A DNA stretch of 64,000 bases from Marisa cornuarietis (lineage: Eukaryota; Mollusca; Gastropoda; Architaenioglossa; Ampullariidae), in assembly GCA_004794655.1 (NCBI GenBank), contig SMMW01000567.1, forward strand, positions 558,001 through 622,000. Reading direction: 5' to 3'. The position numbers were made by a program, and so were the translations under genes. This document shows positions 1 through 11,914 of the stretch, piece after piece. How positions within the stretch are numbered: the first letter of the stretch is position 1; every line of letters begins with the position of its first letter. The notes beneath the pieces are model-generated. The model made no database searches, had not been told where the DNA came from, and saw only the letters and a list, made by a program, of their open reading frames with translations.

Positions 1-86
1 GTGAATAAGTAAAGCTTTTCGCCTCAAGATAGGACGATAGGTGCACTTGCATGTATCATCCCTCCCGCCTTCCAATACTAACGTAA

Positions 87-99
87 CAGCAGCAGCAGC

Positions 100-136
<37 letters not shown>

Positions 137-139
137 CAC
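87..139. repeat. (CAG)n(CAA)n trinucleotide microsatellite
   Basis: Four CAG units run into about a dozen CAA units and end in a short CA stretch. It is a simple repeat. No open coding context supports a polyglutamine tract. Confidence 0.95.
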
Positions 140-914
140 ACTATCTTACTTTGTTGACGCTATGATCTTTCTTATCTGTACGTAATTAGTAAATAAACAA
201 AGTAAGGACGATGTATGTACGCAAGTGCATATGTATCAATAAAGATGGAGAGTGAGAAAAAGAGAGCAAGGGAGGATGTTAAAGGTGTGCACAAAAATGA
301 AATTTAAAGATTTGAAGACAAACTCTGTGTCAGAGTTCTATCAATGGAATAAAATACTTTAGGTTGCATGTTATGGAATGAATAATTCGAAATTACACAG
401 CAATTTCATGATTTTTTTCCAGTGGACTCAAATTCATAATAGCTTCGAATGCCTGCTTATCTGTTTGTGGCAAAGATCGTCCCATCGGTGTGCCTGCCCC
501 ATACAACAGGGAACAAGAATATTCTACAGATTGCATCATGTGATATTGCACAAGCATCTAGTCATCCCCTAAATAACGCAATAAATAACGCAGTAGCCTT
601 TGCGCCCATTTGAAATGGAACTTTAAAAAAAACTGCCTATCTGACGTCAGAAATATTCGTCAGAAAGATGAAATGTCTGTTAGTGTTGTCCCCTCTGCAG
701 TTGAGAGAAGTAAAGAGAACTTACAGAAAATTTTTGTTCAAGTCCTATCCAACCCTCCTCTTGTGACTATCGCTGGACCATTTTATTTCCTCTCCAACAA
801 TCGTCACGTGACAGCTAGAAACAGGGTTCGGTTGGAGTTTTTCAATCACATCGATTGCACATTGAGAGATGAATGAACTAAGTTCTGAGGTACACAAAGG
901 TTACGCTGCTAAGC
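140..914. other. No gene seen
   Basis: Mostly AT-rich sequence with two short open frames (378-572 and 610-876, plus strand). Neither shows coding-like composition, splice sites or a recognisable motif. Nothing else is supported. Confidence 0.6.
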
Positions 915-1340
915 AGAGGACAAGCTGAGGTATACACACTCGACGACCTTGGTAAAAGACTAAGGTGCAGTACCCGACGACACTGTTATGATGACAAAGG
1001 TCTGAGGCGAAAACAGCCTCAGACTCTGGCATGTTTGAACTTTCTTCGCACATTGCAATTTTCCTGCTTTACTTTCTTTACAGTGACAGCCTTCAGCGGA
1101 AGACATAGGTAAAGCTACAAATGTCTGAGTGATAGACAGCCACAGACGAAGGTAAATATACAAAGGTGAGAAGTATAGGCAGTGGATGACGTTGGTAAAA
1201 TGACAGTTGCATGAAGCATAGATAGCTGAAGACGCCGGCAAGAAGTCACGTTTGAGATGTAGACAGCTGAAGATGATGGCAAACTAACAAACACATTGGT
1301 TATACACGGCTGAAGACGATGGTAAGTAGAAACATTTAAA
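915..1340 (+). repeat. Degenerate ~42-bp minisatellite
   Basis: The core GAAGACGATGGTAAA recurs with changes near 935, 977, 1095, 1145, 1187, 1229, 1271 and 1311, spaced mostly 41-43 bp (50 bp once). The array is interrupted by about 80 bp of unrelated sequence around 1000-1080. Copies are too diverged for a recent expansion. The GGTAAG in the units can mimic splice donors, so splice calls here would be unsafe. Confidence 0.65.
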
Positions 1341-1651
1341 GCACAGACGGCCGATGCTGCAAAGTTTGAGCTCTCTCCGGTCCTCCCAGACGTCGCCAGT
1401 GATGGATGTCAATTGACGGACTTCCTGGCGCACTCCAAGTGAGGACGTACCTCCTGAGTACTGTTGGTTTGCTCATCGCCTCTTCAAAAACGGTGTATAC
1501 CCTCTAACTGCTCTTCTAGAGCAGCATGAGAAGGACTGTAAAAAATGTCAATTATGACTAGAAATAGATTTTAACGTTCTTTAAATTCCTTTATACGAGG
1601 GGAGAAAATGCATAAAAGGCAGAGCTGTCATTACTCTGTCTTCACAATCAC

Positions 1652-1652
<1 letters not shown>
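1341..1652. other. No gene seen
   Basis: Unique-looking sequence between a minisatellite and a CA microsatellite. No open frame of note, no RNA gene and no repeat structure seen. Confidence 0.55.

Positions 1653-1716
<64 letters not shown>
1653..1716. repeat. (AC)32 microsatellite
   Basis: An uninterrupted AC run of 64 bp. The two open frames that cross it on opposite strands are poly-Thr/His and poly-Val/Cys artefacts of the repeat. Confidence 0.97.
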
Positions 1717-1718
<2 letters not shown>

Positions 1719-2031
1719 GCTCTCTTTTCTTTAAAGGACCGGTCTTTAGGTAAAGTCCAGACAAAGAAAATCACACAAAAGTCACACTGCTCGTTAAAGA
1801 ACATGTCACTATATGTTTCTGCAAACTGATCGCAGACATGCACCCGTCCGTGGATAACAAATACTTAACGGCAAGCTTATCGGAGACATTAGTTATTCGG
1901 TGGATAGCATTGGTATCAACACAACACCCCGAGGCATCTTGCGGTAATGCAGGTGAGAACACGTGCTCGTTGGCTCGAGAGTTGCTGACGTATATTTATC
2001 TTCATATACTGTTTATTATCCTGCCTCCTGG

Positions 2032-2105
2032 GGAGGCTGCATAGCCACGTGGTTAGTGCACCCGGCGTCGATACTGAAGGGCGCGGATTCTGGGTCTTCC
2101 ATATG
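2032..2105 (+). mobile_element. tRNA-like SINE head, degenerate
   Basis: AGCCACGTGGTTAGTGCACC followed by GGCGTCGATACTGAAGGG and CGCGGATTC resembles the A-box arm, anticodon arm and degraded B box of tRNA-derived SINE heads. No SINE body or target-site duplication can be recognised; the downstream sequence passes into a short tandem array. The family assignment is an inference from the head pattern alone. Confidence 0.4.
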
Positions 2106-2112
2106 CCACAGA

Positions 2113-2262
2113 CACACAGAATCACTTACGGTTTACTGTCCTCCCCGCGGACAGAGACACACAGAGCCACTTCTGGCTTACTGTCCCACTCGGTCATACA
2201 GAACCATTTACAGCTAACTGTCTCCCATGGACAGAGACATGTAGAACTACAGCTTGTCGTCC
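2113..2262 (+). repeat. Degenerate ~42-bp tandem repeat after SINE head
   Basis: Four diverged units begin near 2115, 2159, 2199 and 2240, each with ACAGA-ACC/CACTT near the start, ACTGTC in the middle and, in the first and third, GGACAGAGACA at the end. It may be an expanded part of the SINE body. Confidence 0.5.
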
Positions 2263-2435
2263 AGCCAACTGCCTTATATTTACTTAAGTGTCACCTTGAG
2301 TTGTCCTGACAGTCTTACTGGTAACGCAAGTATCGCTTTGGACAAAAGCTTGTGACAGTCGAAAGATGTGGTGAGGAAGCTGAAGCTTTGTTGATATGAA
2401 GGTTTTATTTGCGTTTCGACCCCCCCCCCACGCTC

Positions 2436-2770
2436 ACAGTGCTACTCATGATTGTTGGCGTTCACTATGACGCTCATGATTGGTGATGTTCACAGTGCCA
2501 CTCATGATTGGCGGTGTTCATAATGCCACTCATGATTGGTGGTGTTCATAGCGCCACTCATGATTGGTGGTGTTCATAGTGCCACTCATATGTTCATAAT
2601 GCCACTCATGATTGGTGGTATTCATAGTGTAACATGATTGGTGGTGTTCTTAGTGTAACTCATGACTGTTGGTGTTCCCAGCGACACTCATGACTGTAGC
2701 TGTTATTAGTTACACCCATGATTATTGCCGATCATAGTGACAACCATGATTGTTGGTGTTTACGGTGACT
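2436..2770 (+). repeat. ~29-bp minisatellite (CTCATGATTGGTGGTGTTCA)
   Basis: About eleven units with the core CTCATGATTGGTGGTGTTCA followed by TAGTGCCA or similar. The central units are nearly identical and the outer ones diverge, with one truncated unit near 2581-2600. The edges decay as in an old array that expanded from the centre. Confidence 0.85.
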
Positions 2771-3536
2771 TCATGTGTTTTACACCGTCAGCCATGGAAT
2801 CTAGATCCTGGTGAGCTTGTCTACTGACCCTAACAGACACACAATAAGGCACGCACTTCATTTCCGTCTTTTTCCCTGTCTGTTTTAAGGGCTAAGCCGA
2901 GCATTTTCAGAAAAAGCTGCAGTTTCCCAAAATCTGTTTTGTCTCGATCCGTCTACTCTCTTCGAGATGCAACCTTCTTAACAATCCTCATCTAGGTTTT
3001 GGAGAATGGTAAAAAATTCAGTTCCCGTAACATCACGGATGTGGGCTTTCTGTTTGGGCAGTGTATAATTAAGCAACTGATAAGTCACTACGAATTAATA
3101 GCAATCTGGTAAAAGACGTTTTGTTTTAAAAGCCTAATGAGTGTGTGCGAACTGTATCTTAAAAGCAAGTGAACTAAAACTCGATTATATTTAAGAACCT
3201 AATGCGTTTGAAAATATATTATTTTTCAGTCTTAAGTGTTCCACGTTGCCGTACTTTCCGGTCTAAAGTAGTTTGGAGTTGATCGTCTTCAGTCTGAGAT
3301 GTCAGAAACCCATGTGTTCACACTATTTATGTTGAAATCCTGAAAGCGAACAATAACTTTCGGGTCACCCAAAAGCTACCGCAGGTTTTAGTGTCATTTT
3401 ATTTCGAACTTTTTTGGAGATGTGACCGATCATGACGCTCGCTGTGACTTGGCGTTAAACAGCTAGTGCCAACGTTTTTTGCACATCTTAGACCCTGTAA
3501 GTGGATAGGGAAAGGCGTCCTGTTCAACTCGTACAT
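2771..3536. other. No gene seen
   Basis: AT-rich sequence between two minisatellites with frequent stops in all frames. No motif, RNA gene or transposon end recognised. Confidence 0.6.
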
Positions 3537-3665
3537 GCTTCTTTTCGATTCCTGCATGTCACTTTGCGACTCATGCATGTTACTTTACGAATTCTGAATG
3601 CCACTTTGCGTCTCCTGCGTGCAACTTTACGACTTCTAAAAACCACTTTGCGACTCGACACTTTA
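3537..3665 (+). repeat. 21-bp minisatellite encoding a heptad in an open frame
   Basis: ACTTTRCG starts at 3561, 3582, 3603, 3624 and 3645, exactly 21 bp apart, and again 15 bp later at 3660; a degenerate unit precedes 3561. Because 21 is a multiple of three, the plus-strand open frame 3501-3716 carries a repeated seven-residue unit of the type HVTLRLM / HVTLRIL / NATLRLL / RATLRLL. The minus strand is also open. No splice sites or homology support a real protein. Confidence 0.75.
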
Positions 3666-5057
3666 CTATTTGCTGCACACCACATTACAGGTACAAACGG
3701 GGGCATCACATTATAGGCATCGTCTGCAAGCAACGTCTCGGCGATGATGTACATTCATTTGAAGTACAGCGCGAGAACAGTTTACGACATTCAGATGTCA
3801 ACCTCGACGATGGAGGAAATGAGGAAAGAACTAAAACAAAGAACAGAATGATCTGCGCCGAGTGAGGAAAAAATCTTAGCTTTTGACTTTATGTATTGTA
3901 GTCACCTGCGTTTGATGGGTAGAAGGAAGGGACTTGACCGAAGGGTCACCCACCAAACCTGAAAGTTCAATGACAACAACCTTGTCTTTGTCAGAGATGT
4001 TTTGGAATAAGATGATCTCGAAAACACATAGTTTCTTGACACATCCTCCTCCTCACCATCATCATCATCGTCGTCGTCGCTGCCACCGTTAGTCCACACG
4101 GGGTAAGCTTCCATTGTTATTACTTTTTGCAGCATCGTCAAGAGGTTGCAGAAATGTTTGTGTCGCCATGTTCTTGTAATAGCCGACTTGCAGTCACTTC
4201 CATCGGGCTGCTTCCCCTTTCTCTGCATACTTGTCTTCAAAGACGGCAATCAAGTCGAAAGACTTGCAGACAGGTCTGTGTAAATAGGTATAAGAAAAAT
4301 AAAATCCGCCATACTTTGTACGCTGCCAAGTAGAACAAGATTTTGTCAGAGGCAACAGAAATAACTGTGAAAAAAGCCATTGAGGGAAACAGGGTCTGCT
4401 GGCCCAAAACTCTAAAGTATGGCTGAAGCCCAGAGCTAGAGACAAAATGGCGAAGACCACGTAATCGACAACGAGAGAAGGGAAAAAGAGGAGGAGGAAG
4501 TGATGGAGGTGTGGTGGGAGTATATTGGCAGTGGTAATGGTATGGAAATAGTAGTGTGGATAATGGTGAAAGTATGGTATGATCTTGTTCCATTGCAGGC
4601 AGTCGGAAGCTTCTCTTTCTCTGTTCCCTTCTTTCTCTAGCGTCCATCCACCTATCCATCCATCTGCCTATATATCGTCTGTCTGTCTTTCTACCTATGT
4701 TTCGACCTTTAGTCTGTTTAAACCTCTTATTTTGAAGTCGATACCCGAGATGACAGCTTACTGAATATGCATTTTTAACTGGCTGTAGATTTAATGTCAG
4801 TGACTAACAACTCAAGTTATCATTTTCCCCGCAAAATAGGCGATCTGCTCCACCAACCTCCACCATCCAACGACCACAACAAGAGCATGATATTTAAAGT
4901 AAGCTGTCGCTGAACATGAATAATTCTTTATTCCCTTCAGTTCGGAATAGTGCGCTTGTGAGCTGCAGTTACAAATAATTAGATTAGCAAAACTAAAGGC
5001 AGATAACGTGGAAATGAGAGAAGTCAGTGCATGTCTAGAATGACGCTTTAACATTTA
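3666..5057. other. No gene seen; small (ATC)n(GTC)n tract
   Basis: Contains a trinucleotide tract at about 4050-4080, read on the minus strand as a run of Asp in an open frame (3902-4249) that ends in a plausible CGCAG|GTGACT donor. That frame has no acceptor or recognisable domain. A minus-strand frame at 4237-4659 is low-complexity. Nothing else is supported. Confidence 0.5.
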
Positions 5058-5905
<848 letters not shown>

Positions 5906-6439
5906 CCATATACTAAGCATACACAACTTTCTTGCGTCTAACAAAGTACGGAAGCCTTCAGGAAACGGTAAAACAAATCTCCGAACGAGGCAGAAGTGAG
6001 TTCCGGGGAATAACGCTAAAAAAGATAAAAGAGCGATGAGAAGAGAGGCAGGAAGGCGTTATTCTGTGAAGCCGTTTGTTTTATAGTTTTTTATGCTTGT
6101 GCTTTCACACTTCATCTCCAAACTCACAAACATCCTCATCGCTACAGTCCCTTTGAGTGACCTTTAAACACAGGCGTGACAAAATGAGAAAATAAAGACG
6201 AGCAGCAAACGAGAGCTGCGGCGGCCTACACACTCAACCGAGGAAGGTAGAGAAGGAAGAGAAAAAGAGTTGGGGAATGGGAAGAAAGAATTTTAAAAGG
6301 CGTAGAATAGAAGAAAGAAATAATAGGAATAAAGGCAGCGGAATTCTTAGAAAGGATGAGCAAACTGTAGGCACCCCCCCCCAATTACATCAGTCAAACT
6401 CTTGCTTTATTGCCAAGCCATCGATGATCGAGTTTTAAT
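5906..6439. other. No gene seen; purine-rich stretch
   Basis: Roughly 6185-6360 is purine-rich (GAAGGAAGAGAAAAAGAG and similar) without periodicity. A poly-C run lies at 6374. No gene signal. Confidence 0.55.
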
Positions 6440-6440
6440 G

Positions 6441-6528
<88 letters not shown>
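6440..6528. repeat. (TA)n(TG)n compound microsatellite
   Basis: About 17 bp of TA followed by about 72 bp of uninterrupted TG. The alternating purine-pyrimidine sequence could adopt Z-DNA. Open frames on both strands across it are artefacts. Confidence 0.96.
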
Positions 6529-6530
<2 letters not shown>

Positions 6531-8203
6531 AAAGACTGAGAAAGGACTGCTGGACGACTTAAAAGCTGGAGAGGTGATGGATATTTTAAATGAAGACTCC
6601 CTCTTACAGTACTCTCCACCCCTGATTCATGTTGGGAGCGCACGTGATCTCGTTAGCGTGAAGATATAACAGACTACCAAATATTTCACTGTGGTAAACT
6701 TTTATGTGACTCTCACGTAAAAATTACAATAATACAATGTTTTTTATGATCGTCATATCAAAACTTTCACAGTGACACGTTTATATAACGGAAATGTACA
6801 CATAGTAACATATTTTATAAGATGACCATGTAGAAACTGCCATGGTAGCATGTTGGACAAAGCTGTGTTCGGTTAATAACTTGAATCTGTTTTAAAATCT
6901 TGGCTCTATCACTACGCGTGTGTGTGCGCGCGTGCCTGCGTGGAATGGATTTTCGATGAGTGGGTGAATGGGTGGGTGAGTCCGAGTAAGAGAAAGAGTT
7001 TAAAGGAAAGAGGAGCTTTAGCTGTTTTGTAACTCAGAAACACCGAATGTGTTATTTAATTATCGCAGAGTATTACGTCAGTGTGGTGCCTTCCACGCTC
7101 AGGGTGGTATGTCTATACACCGGCTCTTTCTCCAAAGTTTGACATTACGGATATTGCATCAAAACTGTTTGCTGACTTATCTTAATTTGTAAAAGTGCCA
7201 GTTATATATCTTAAACGCGTCATTTTCATCTACGTAACAACAGACACATGCGTGCATGTGCAAAGTGCGTGCGTGCGGGCGGATGCGTTTATAAAGAACA
7301 TTGTATCTTTGCAAGCAGCAATTATCACAGATAACCTATACGACTGTAATCCCTGTGCTGTAATATTTCTTCTTGTGGGCTTCGCATTTAATTTGAGAAA
7401 CGATTCCTCTCAACATATTGCTACTCTTTTCTTAGCCAAGATTGACTTCCGGGGGTGTTAAACTGATGTGCTAAAGATGTCTGACTTCACATAGCTTAGA
7501 AAAGAATCTGAAAAAAGAAAATTGGAGGAAAAATGCCAGGCACACCTGCTTTCAAAACTCCAGTTTGCAGCCGAGAGCACTTGCAGAAAAGCAACTAGAG
7601 TTTACTGACAGCTTGTGGAAACGCCTTTTCAGACTAGGCTTACTCAACATTACACAAAGCAGCAAAGGCTCTCTGTGAAGACTGAATTACATTCTCCATC
7701 CTTCAGAAGATACTGATAGGAAAGACCACGAAATTTGTTCATTTGGGCGAGTAAGAGGAAAGACAGATTAGGTATCTCACGGAACGGGGACTAGATTTAT
7801 TCATTCATTCGTTCATTGACTGACACCAGTTGACGAACGGTTATGTTGGTCCCCCGGCTCTGGTCCTCCGGAGGAACAACTGGACAGATGCCGTGGCCAA
7901 CTTGAGACTTAGGTCTGTCTTGAGCGGCGGGGACTGCTCACGGGTTACTTTTAAAAATGTTGAGTCTTCTTTTAAGTGGTAGGATGGAGTACTTGAAAAC
8001 AGCTGTAACAGAGGCTCATGTTCGACTAGAAATAGCTGAGCGATAACGCAGACGCCGTCTCAAAGGGACGTGTATGTATGCACACACAAGCACCCATCCA
8101 GAGACTGAAAAAAATCTCTTCTCCTATACGTTTATTGGCTGAGCGATCGAGAGACACAGAAGAAAAGAGAAAACAAAATTTACGCAATATATCTAGAAAA
8201 GTC
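6529..8203. other. No gene seen
   Basis: AT-rich with small TG/GC tracts (about 6917-6945 and 7250-7285) and ATTCATTCGTTCATT at 7801. One 88-codon plus frame at 7195-7461 has no coding features. No RNA genes or transposon ends recognised. Confidence 0.55.
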
Positions 8204-8224
8204 GAGAGAGAGAGAGAGAGAGAG
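8204..8224. repeat. (GA)n microsatellite
   Basis: About ten GA units. Confidence 0.9.
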
Positions 8225-8807
8225 CGGGTGAGAGAGAAGCAAGTGCTGGCGGCGGCTTACACGTCCGCTGTTTCATTCAAAACCATCTCTTAATTTCCTC
8301 CACAGCTGTTTAACATCCAGAAAGCTACGTGCTGGTAGAGGGAGTTGTGTTACATTCTGGACATGATGAGCAAGGAGGTTGTGACTGCACCGAGGAATCG
8401 ACGAAATGCCTCGTGTAGACCGCAACACCCTTCGACTGATTTCCCCTGTCCATCGGCCTAATTCCTACCTACGCGCGTACTTTAGCCACCCGCCACCCGC
8501 TCTTCCTTGGGACCCTTGTCCCCTAGCGAGCCGCGCGTCAGGGAGTGCACAGTTCGATGGGTACGTGACAGGGAACGGGCAGGACCGGATATTGCCCTTA
8601 TTTTGAGACAGGCATGGGGAGAGGGGAATTGGGGCGGGGGAGGGGAGGCTTAGGGCAAAGTCTACCGGTGACTACTCGAATATTGTCGTGGAAGTGACCT
8701 GTTAAAACCGGGGTCGCCTTGATGTTTTTGATGGGACTGTCAGCCGCCAACAAGAGACTTGATGAAGTTCATCCCGTACTTCATCCGCCCACCCGTACAT
8801 GGAAACA

Positions 8808-8810
<3 letters not shown>
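8225..8810. other. No gene seen; moderately GC-rich
   Basis: 8400-8660 is richer in GC than its surroundings, with a G-rich stretch at 8615-8650. A short plus frame at 8406-8606 has no recognisable motif and no splice support. Confidence 0.45.
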
Positions 8811-8848
<38 letters not shown>

Positions 8849-8856
8849 AGAGAGAG
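8811..8856. repeat. (AC)n(AG)n microsatellite
   Basis: AC from 8811 to 8845 followed by AG to 8856. Confidence 0.95.
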
Positions 8857-9037
8857 GACAAGCAGGTGGATAGGAAGCAGACTTGGGTTAATAAAATCCA
8901 AATCAACTTTAGTTTTTCAGTGGAATACACATATATACAAGATTTTGATTTTGTTTTTCTGAAAGATTTAGCGATGCCTCGAGGGGATCCTGTTTGTAGT
9001 GGTGTGCTTACTAAGCTCGGCTAGAAACCTACTTTTG

Positions 9038-9123
9038 TCCGCCCACTGCGAAGACGGTACTCGATCCACCCACCGCGAAATGGGTAACCGATCCACCCAC
9101 CTCGAAATGTGTACCTGATCCTT
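9038..9123 (-). repeat. ~30-bp minisatellite, three units
   Basis: Three units of CGATCCACCCACCGCGAAAT type, with GGGTAAC or GTGTACCTGATC spacers, lie 28-33 bp apart. On the minus strand they give a repeated ISRWVDR motif in an open frame (8968-9150), which is a by-product of the array. Confidence 0.7.
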
Positions 9124-9556
9124 CAGGTACGGTAAAAGGTTGGGCTCCATCTGCCATGTGAGGTGCTCGAGAGATGGTGAACCCCTTACAGTTCAATGGC
9201 CATAACACAGAGTCCTTCCCCTTTCATAGCAACATTTAAAAGGGAAAACTCATTGCCGTATGAGCAGATGATTTGGTGATATAGTGCCCATTCAAGAAGG
9301 TGGCTTAGCCTAGGCACACAAATCTGGGCTGCGTAATAATTAGATTTACATGAGAAAAAAGTTCATCTTGGCGTTCGAGTTCTTTCTGTTTATATAGAAC
9401 TTAAACGATGTGTTATTTTTCCAAACAGACAATTTATGCGATATGTTGTTAAGGTGACCGAAAGATGTATATGTAGAATAACCAATGTGTATTAAAAAAA
9501 AAAGACTCGTGTAGAGAAAGACAGGCAATGCGAAATAAAGAGATAGAGACAGAGGA

Positions 9557-9589
9557 AGTTATATATATATATATATAGAGAGAGAGAGA
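9557..9589. repeat. (TA)n(GA)n microsatellite
   Basis: TA to 9576 followed by AG to 9589. Confidence 0.9.
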
Positions 9590-9599
9590 CGAGAAAGAA

Positions 9600-9990
9600 A
9601 CTTTGTGATGAAGGAAAACTTAAGAGGAAAACTTGATCCTGACATGGCTGCCCAGATCCTCAGCGTCACCATCTGCAGCAAGTGTATGCAGAAGATGCTC
9701 CAGGAGCAAATGCCAGTCATGGCAACATGCTCGTTCCTCAAACGTAAACAGGAAACAGACCCTGTCCAAATCCAATTTTGGTCCAGTGAAAATGTTCCTG
9801 GAAAGTACGATGTTGCATAAACTTTTCCAGATTTACCATCAACATTGAGATAAACACTGAAGGGATACCAGCCCATGCATGTTAGGAAGCAACTGGTTAT
9901 CATATTGCAGGACACACATTCCTTGTATCTCCAGTCTCAGTCTTGAACTCTCTTGCGCGCTTGCAAGCGACTCACAAGCTCAGCCATTTC
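9600..9990 (-). other. Unassigned ORF-rich block, possible pseudogene fragment
   Basis: Several overlapping frames stay open on both strands for 70-118 codons, unlike the stop-dense flanks. The longest is minus (9559-9915) and includes GWYPFSVYLNVDGKSG. Another minus frame upstream starts MAELVSRLQARKR and then breaks. Base composition is more even than in the flanks. I do not recognise a family on either strand. A decayed coding sequence or transposon fragment is likely, but a chance low-stop region is not excluded. Confidence 0.3.
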
Positions 9991-10861
9991 AGATTATCAC
10001 ATGCAGAGCCATCATATTTAAAAAAAACAGAGAGGAACAGTAAGAACACATGAACAAATATCCATCCCGCATTCGTCCACCCACTCAAATGATGTATGCA
10101 TGCATAGACCCCCCCCCCGACAAAATAAACATATACAAACGTACAATTAGCATTAATAAGTCCTGTTGGTGTGTTTACTCAAAAGTCATAAAAAGTTTGA
10201 GTAGAAGGCCACTAAACACACTCTCAGAAGTCAATGTTCTGTTTCGGGAGAAAAATGAAATAAGGGAATGGAGTGGTGGTGGTGGTGGGAAAGGGGGGGT
10301 AAGCGCGAAAGCTGTGAGCTTTGATGAGCGAGGGGGAGACAGTCTGCCGCATCTCTTTGAAAACACTTGTACCACCCAACCGGCTGAGCAGACGATACAG
10401 AGTGCAGTCTTCTGCGCCTGGACACCCTTCTCAGCAGTCATCGACCATCAGTCTGTCAGTACCTACATAATATGTCTGGCTGAGGTCAGAAGAACATACA
10501 ATGCCGCCTGTGATCTGGTGCTCAGTCATGGTCAGCGAGTACTCCCGACGACCATGACAAGGGAGGAAAGATGGGGAGGGGCGGGCATAGAGAATAGATA
10601 ATTATCTAATCTCTCTGGGGCGGGTTGGCAGCTACAAGCCAAGGTCTCCGCTACCGCTGCACAGTTAGCCCGAAAGGTCGCGGAATTCTGTGCTATGCAG
10701 ACGAAGAAAAGAAGATAAGACAACTACAAAAGTGTTTTTCTTTGCTAATATAATCGCATCTACTCCCAGATTTATTGCCGGTTAAGACATCAAATCAGTT
10801 TATCACCAGATCAAAGGATCTCTAGAACCATTGCGACTGTAGACAGAAAACATTAACAAAA

Positions 10862-10894
<33 letters not shown>

Positions 10895-11555
10895 GAAGAA
10901 GAGAGGAAGAGATCGAGAGAATCGAAATATTGAGCTTGAAGAGAAGCGAAGATGAAAGATTGTTCATATAAATCTCCTGTTCAGACACTGGAAGAGTCGT
11001 CTTAACTTTTAGTTATTGCAGGCACTGAATGTAATGAGTTTATGGCGATATGTAAGGATACGAAGGAAACGAAGACGAAAGCTTGTTCATATGACTCTTC
11101 TCTCCAGATATTGAAGCATCGTCTTTATTATTAGTTCTTGCGTATACTAAGTACAATTATAAAAGAGTTTATGGCGGTACGTAAGGATATCTTTTAATGT
11201 GTGCAACAAACAAAGAAGCTTTTTTTTTAGTTTTCATTTTGTTAGTCACGAAGAAATGCATAAACTCAGCTTTAGTTCTAGCTGCAGCACACGTTGTATT
11301 CAGTCAACGATGGACTTTCTAATTTCAACAAAATTTTTTGGCTTTAAAACTGAGTTTGAATTACGTTTGGCACCAGAAACGTTTACAGAAAATCATATCT
11401 TCTCATTTTCGATATTTTCTCTTGTACCAAACAAGTTTTTAATTGAATCTGATTTTTGTCTATGACTACAAGGTATGTAGTTAAGTTCAGCTTCTCTTAA
11501 ACATCATCTTCCCTCTTCTCACTCTTTCTCTCTCGTTCCAGACACGTTGACACTT
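9991..11555. other. No gene seen; G-rich and TG tracts
   Basis: Holds a (GGT)n-like tract followed by a G-run at 10272-10300 and a (TG)14 tract at 10862-10889. A 183-codon plus frame at 10050-10601 crosses the G-rich tract and shows no domain, no splice sites and uneven composition, so I do not call it. 11050-11470 is AT-rich. Confidence 0.5.
10862..10889. repeat. (TG)14 microsatellite
   Basis: Uninterrupted TG run. Confidence 0.95.
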
Positions 11556-11559
11556 TTTT

Positions 11560-11857
11560 AAGATGATCTGGAAATTTCACTAGTACGAAAACGTTTGCCG
11601 ATAAGCCCAGTTTCTTTGTCGAGAGCTACACGTCTTTTCAGTCCAGTTGGACCCTGTCGCTCCACCTCCGTAACATGCTGAGTGATTAGCGTCCTCAGTT
11701 TTCCACGAGTCAAACTGCACGTCGATCTCATAGGGAGTTCAGTTCGCACCAAGCGTTTCGGGTCAGCGCATGCGCAGACAAGATTCTTACGTAAAAAGGC
11801 GGGCACGTGCAGGCTAGCGGGCCGCCTGCCAGCGGGCCGAATCAAGGAACGACGAAG
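11560..11857 (+). promoter_or_regulatory. Candidate CpG-rich TATA-less promoter
   Basis: This segment is richer in GC and CpG than its flanks. It holds GCGCATGCGCAG (11766-11777), a close match to the NRF-1 consensus, and an E-box CACGTG (11804-11809). AAGATGGCTGCC (11855-11866), at the proposed start codon, resembles a YY1 site, which often sits at the translation start of TATA-less genes. No TATA box is seen. The sites are read directly; promoter function is inferred. Confidence 0.4.
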
Positions 11858-11888
11858 ATGGCTGCCAGTGGGGGAGGAGAGGGCAAGA
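11858..11888 (+). CDS. Candidate first coding exon, unrecognised gene
   Basis: An ATG in a strong Kozak context (AAG-ATG-G) opens MAASGGGEGK, a small-residue-rich N-terminus typical of housekeeping proteins. A donor-like AAGA|GTAGGT follows at 11889, leaving phase 1; alternative donors are GTAG|GTGGGA and GGG|GTAAAG at 11914. The frame runs into a stop by 11917 if unspliced, so it makes sense only as a spliced first exon. It lies directly under NRF-1-like, E-box and YY1-like sites. No matching second exon could be identified: the phase-0 exon at 23679 does not fit this phase. The gene is not recognised. Confidence 0.3.
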
Positions 11889-11914
11889 GTAGGTGGGACG
11901 TTGTTGGGTGGGGG

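Noticed and set aside
1308..1330. Consensus donor GGTAAGTAG
   Set aside because: It is part of a minisatellite unit repeated several times nearby.
1608..1843. Open frames on both strands across the CA repeat
   Set aside because: Poly-Thr/His and poly-Cys/Val products of a dinucleotide repeat; the same applies to frames at 6407-6669, 8719-9024, 35320-35577, 40030-40266 and 48929-49343.
3902..4249. Minus-strand exon with acidic tract and CGCAG|GTGACT donor
   Set aside because: The Asp run comes from a trinucleotide repeat, there is no convincing acceptor, and the rest of the frame is not coding-like.
10050..10601. 183-codon plus frame
   Set aside because: Crosses a C-run and a GGT/G tract, with no recognisable domain, splice sites or conserved motif.
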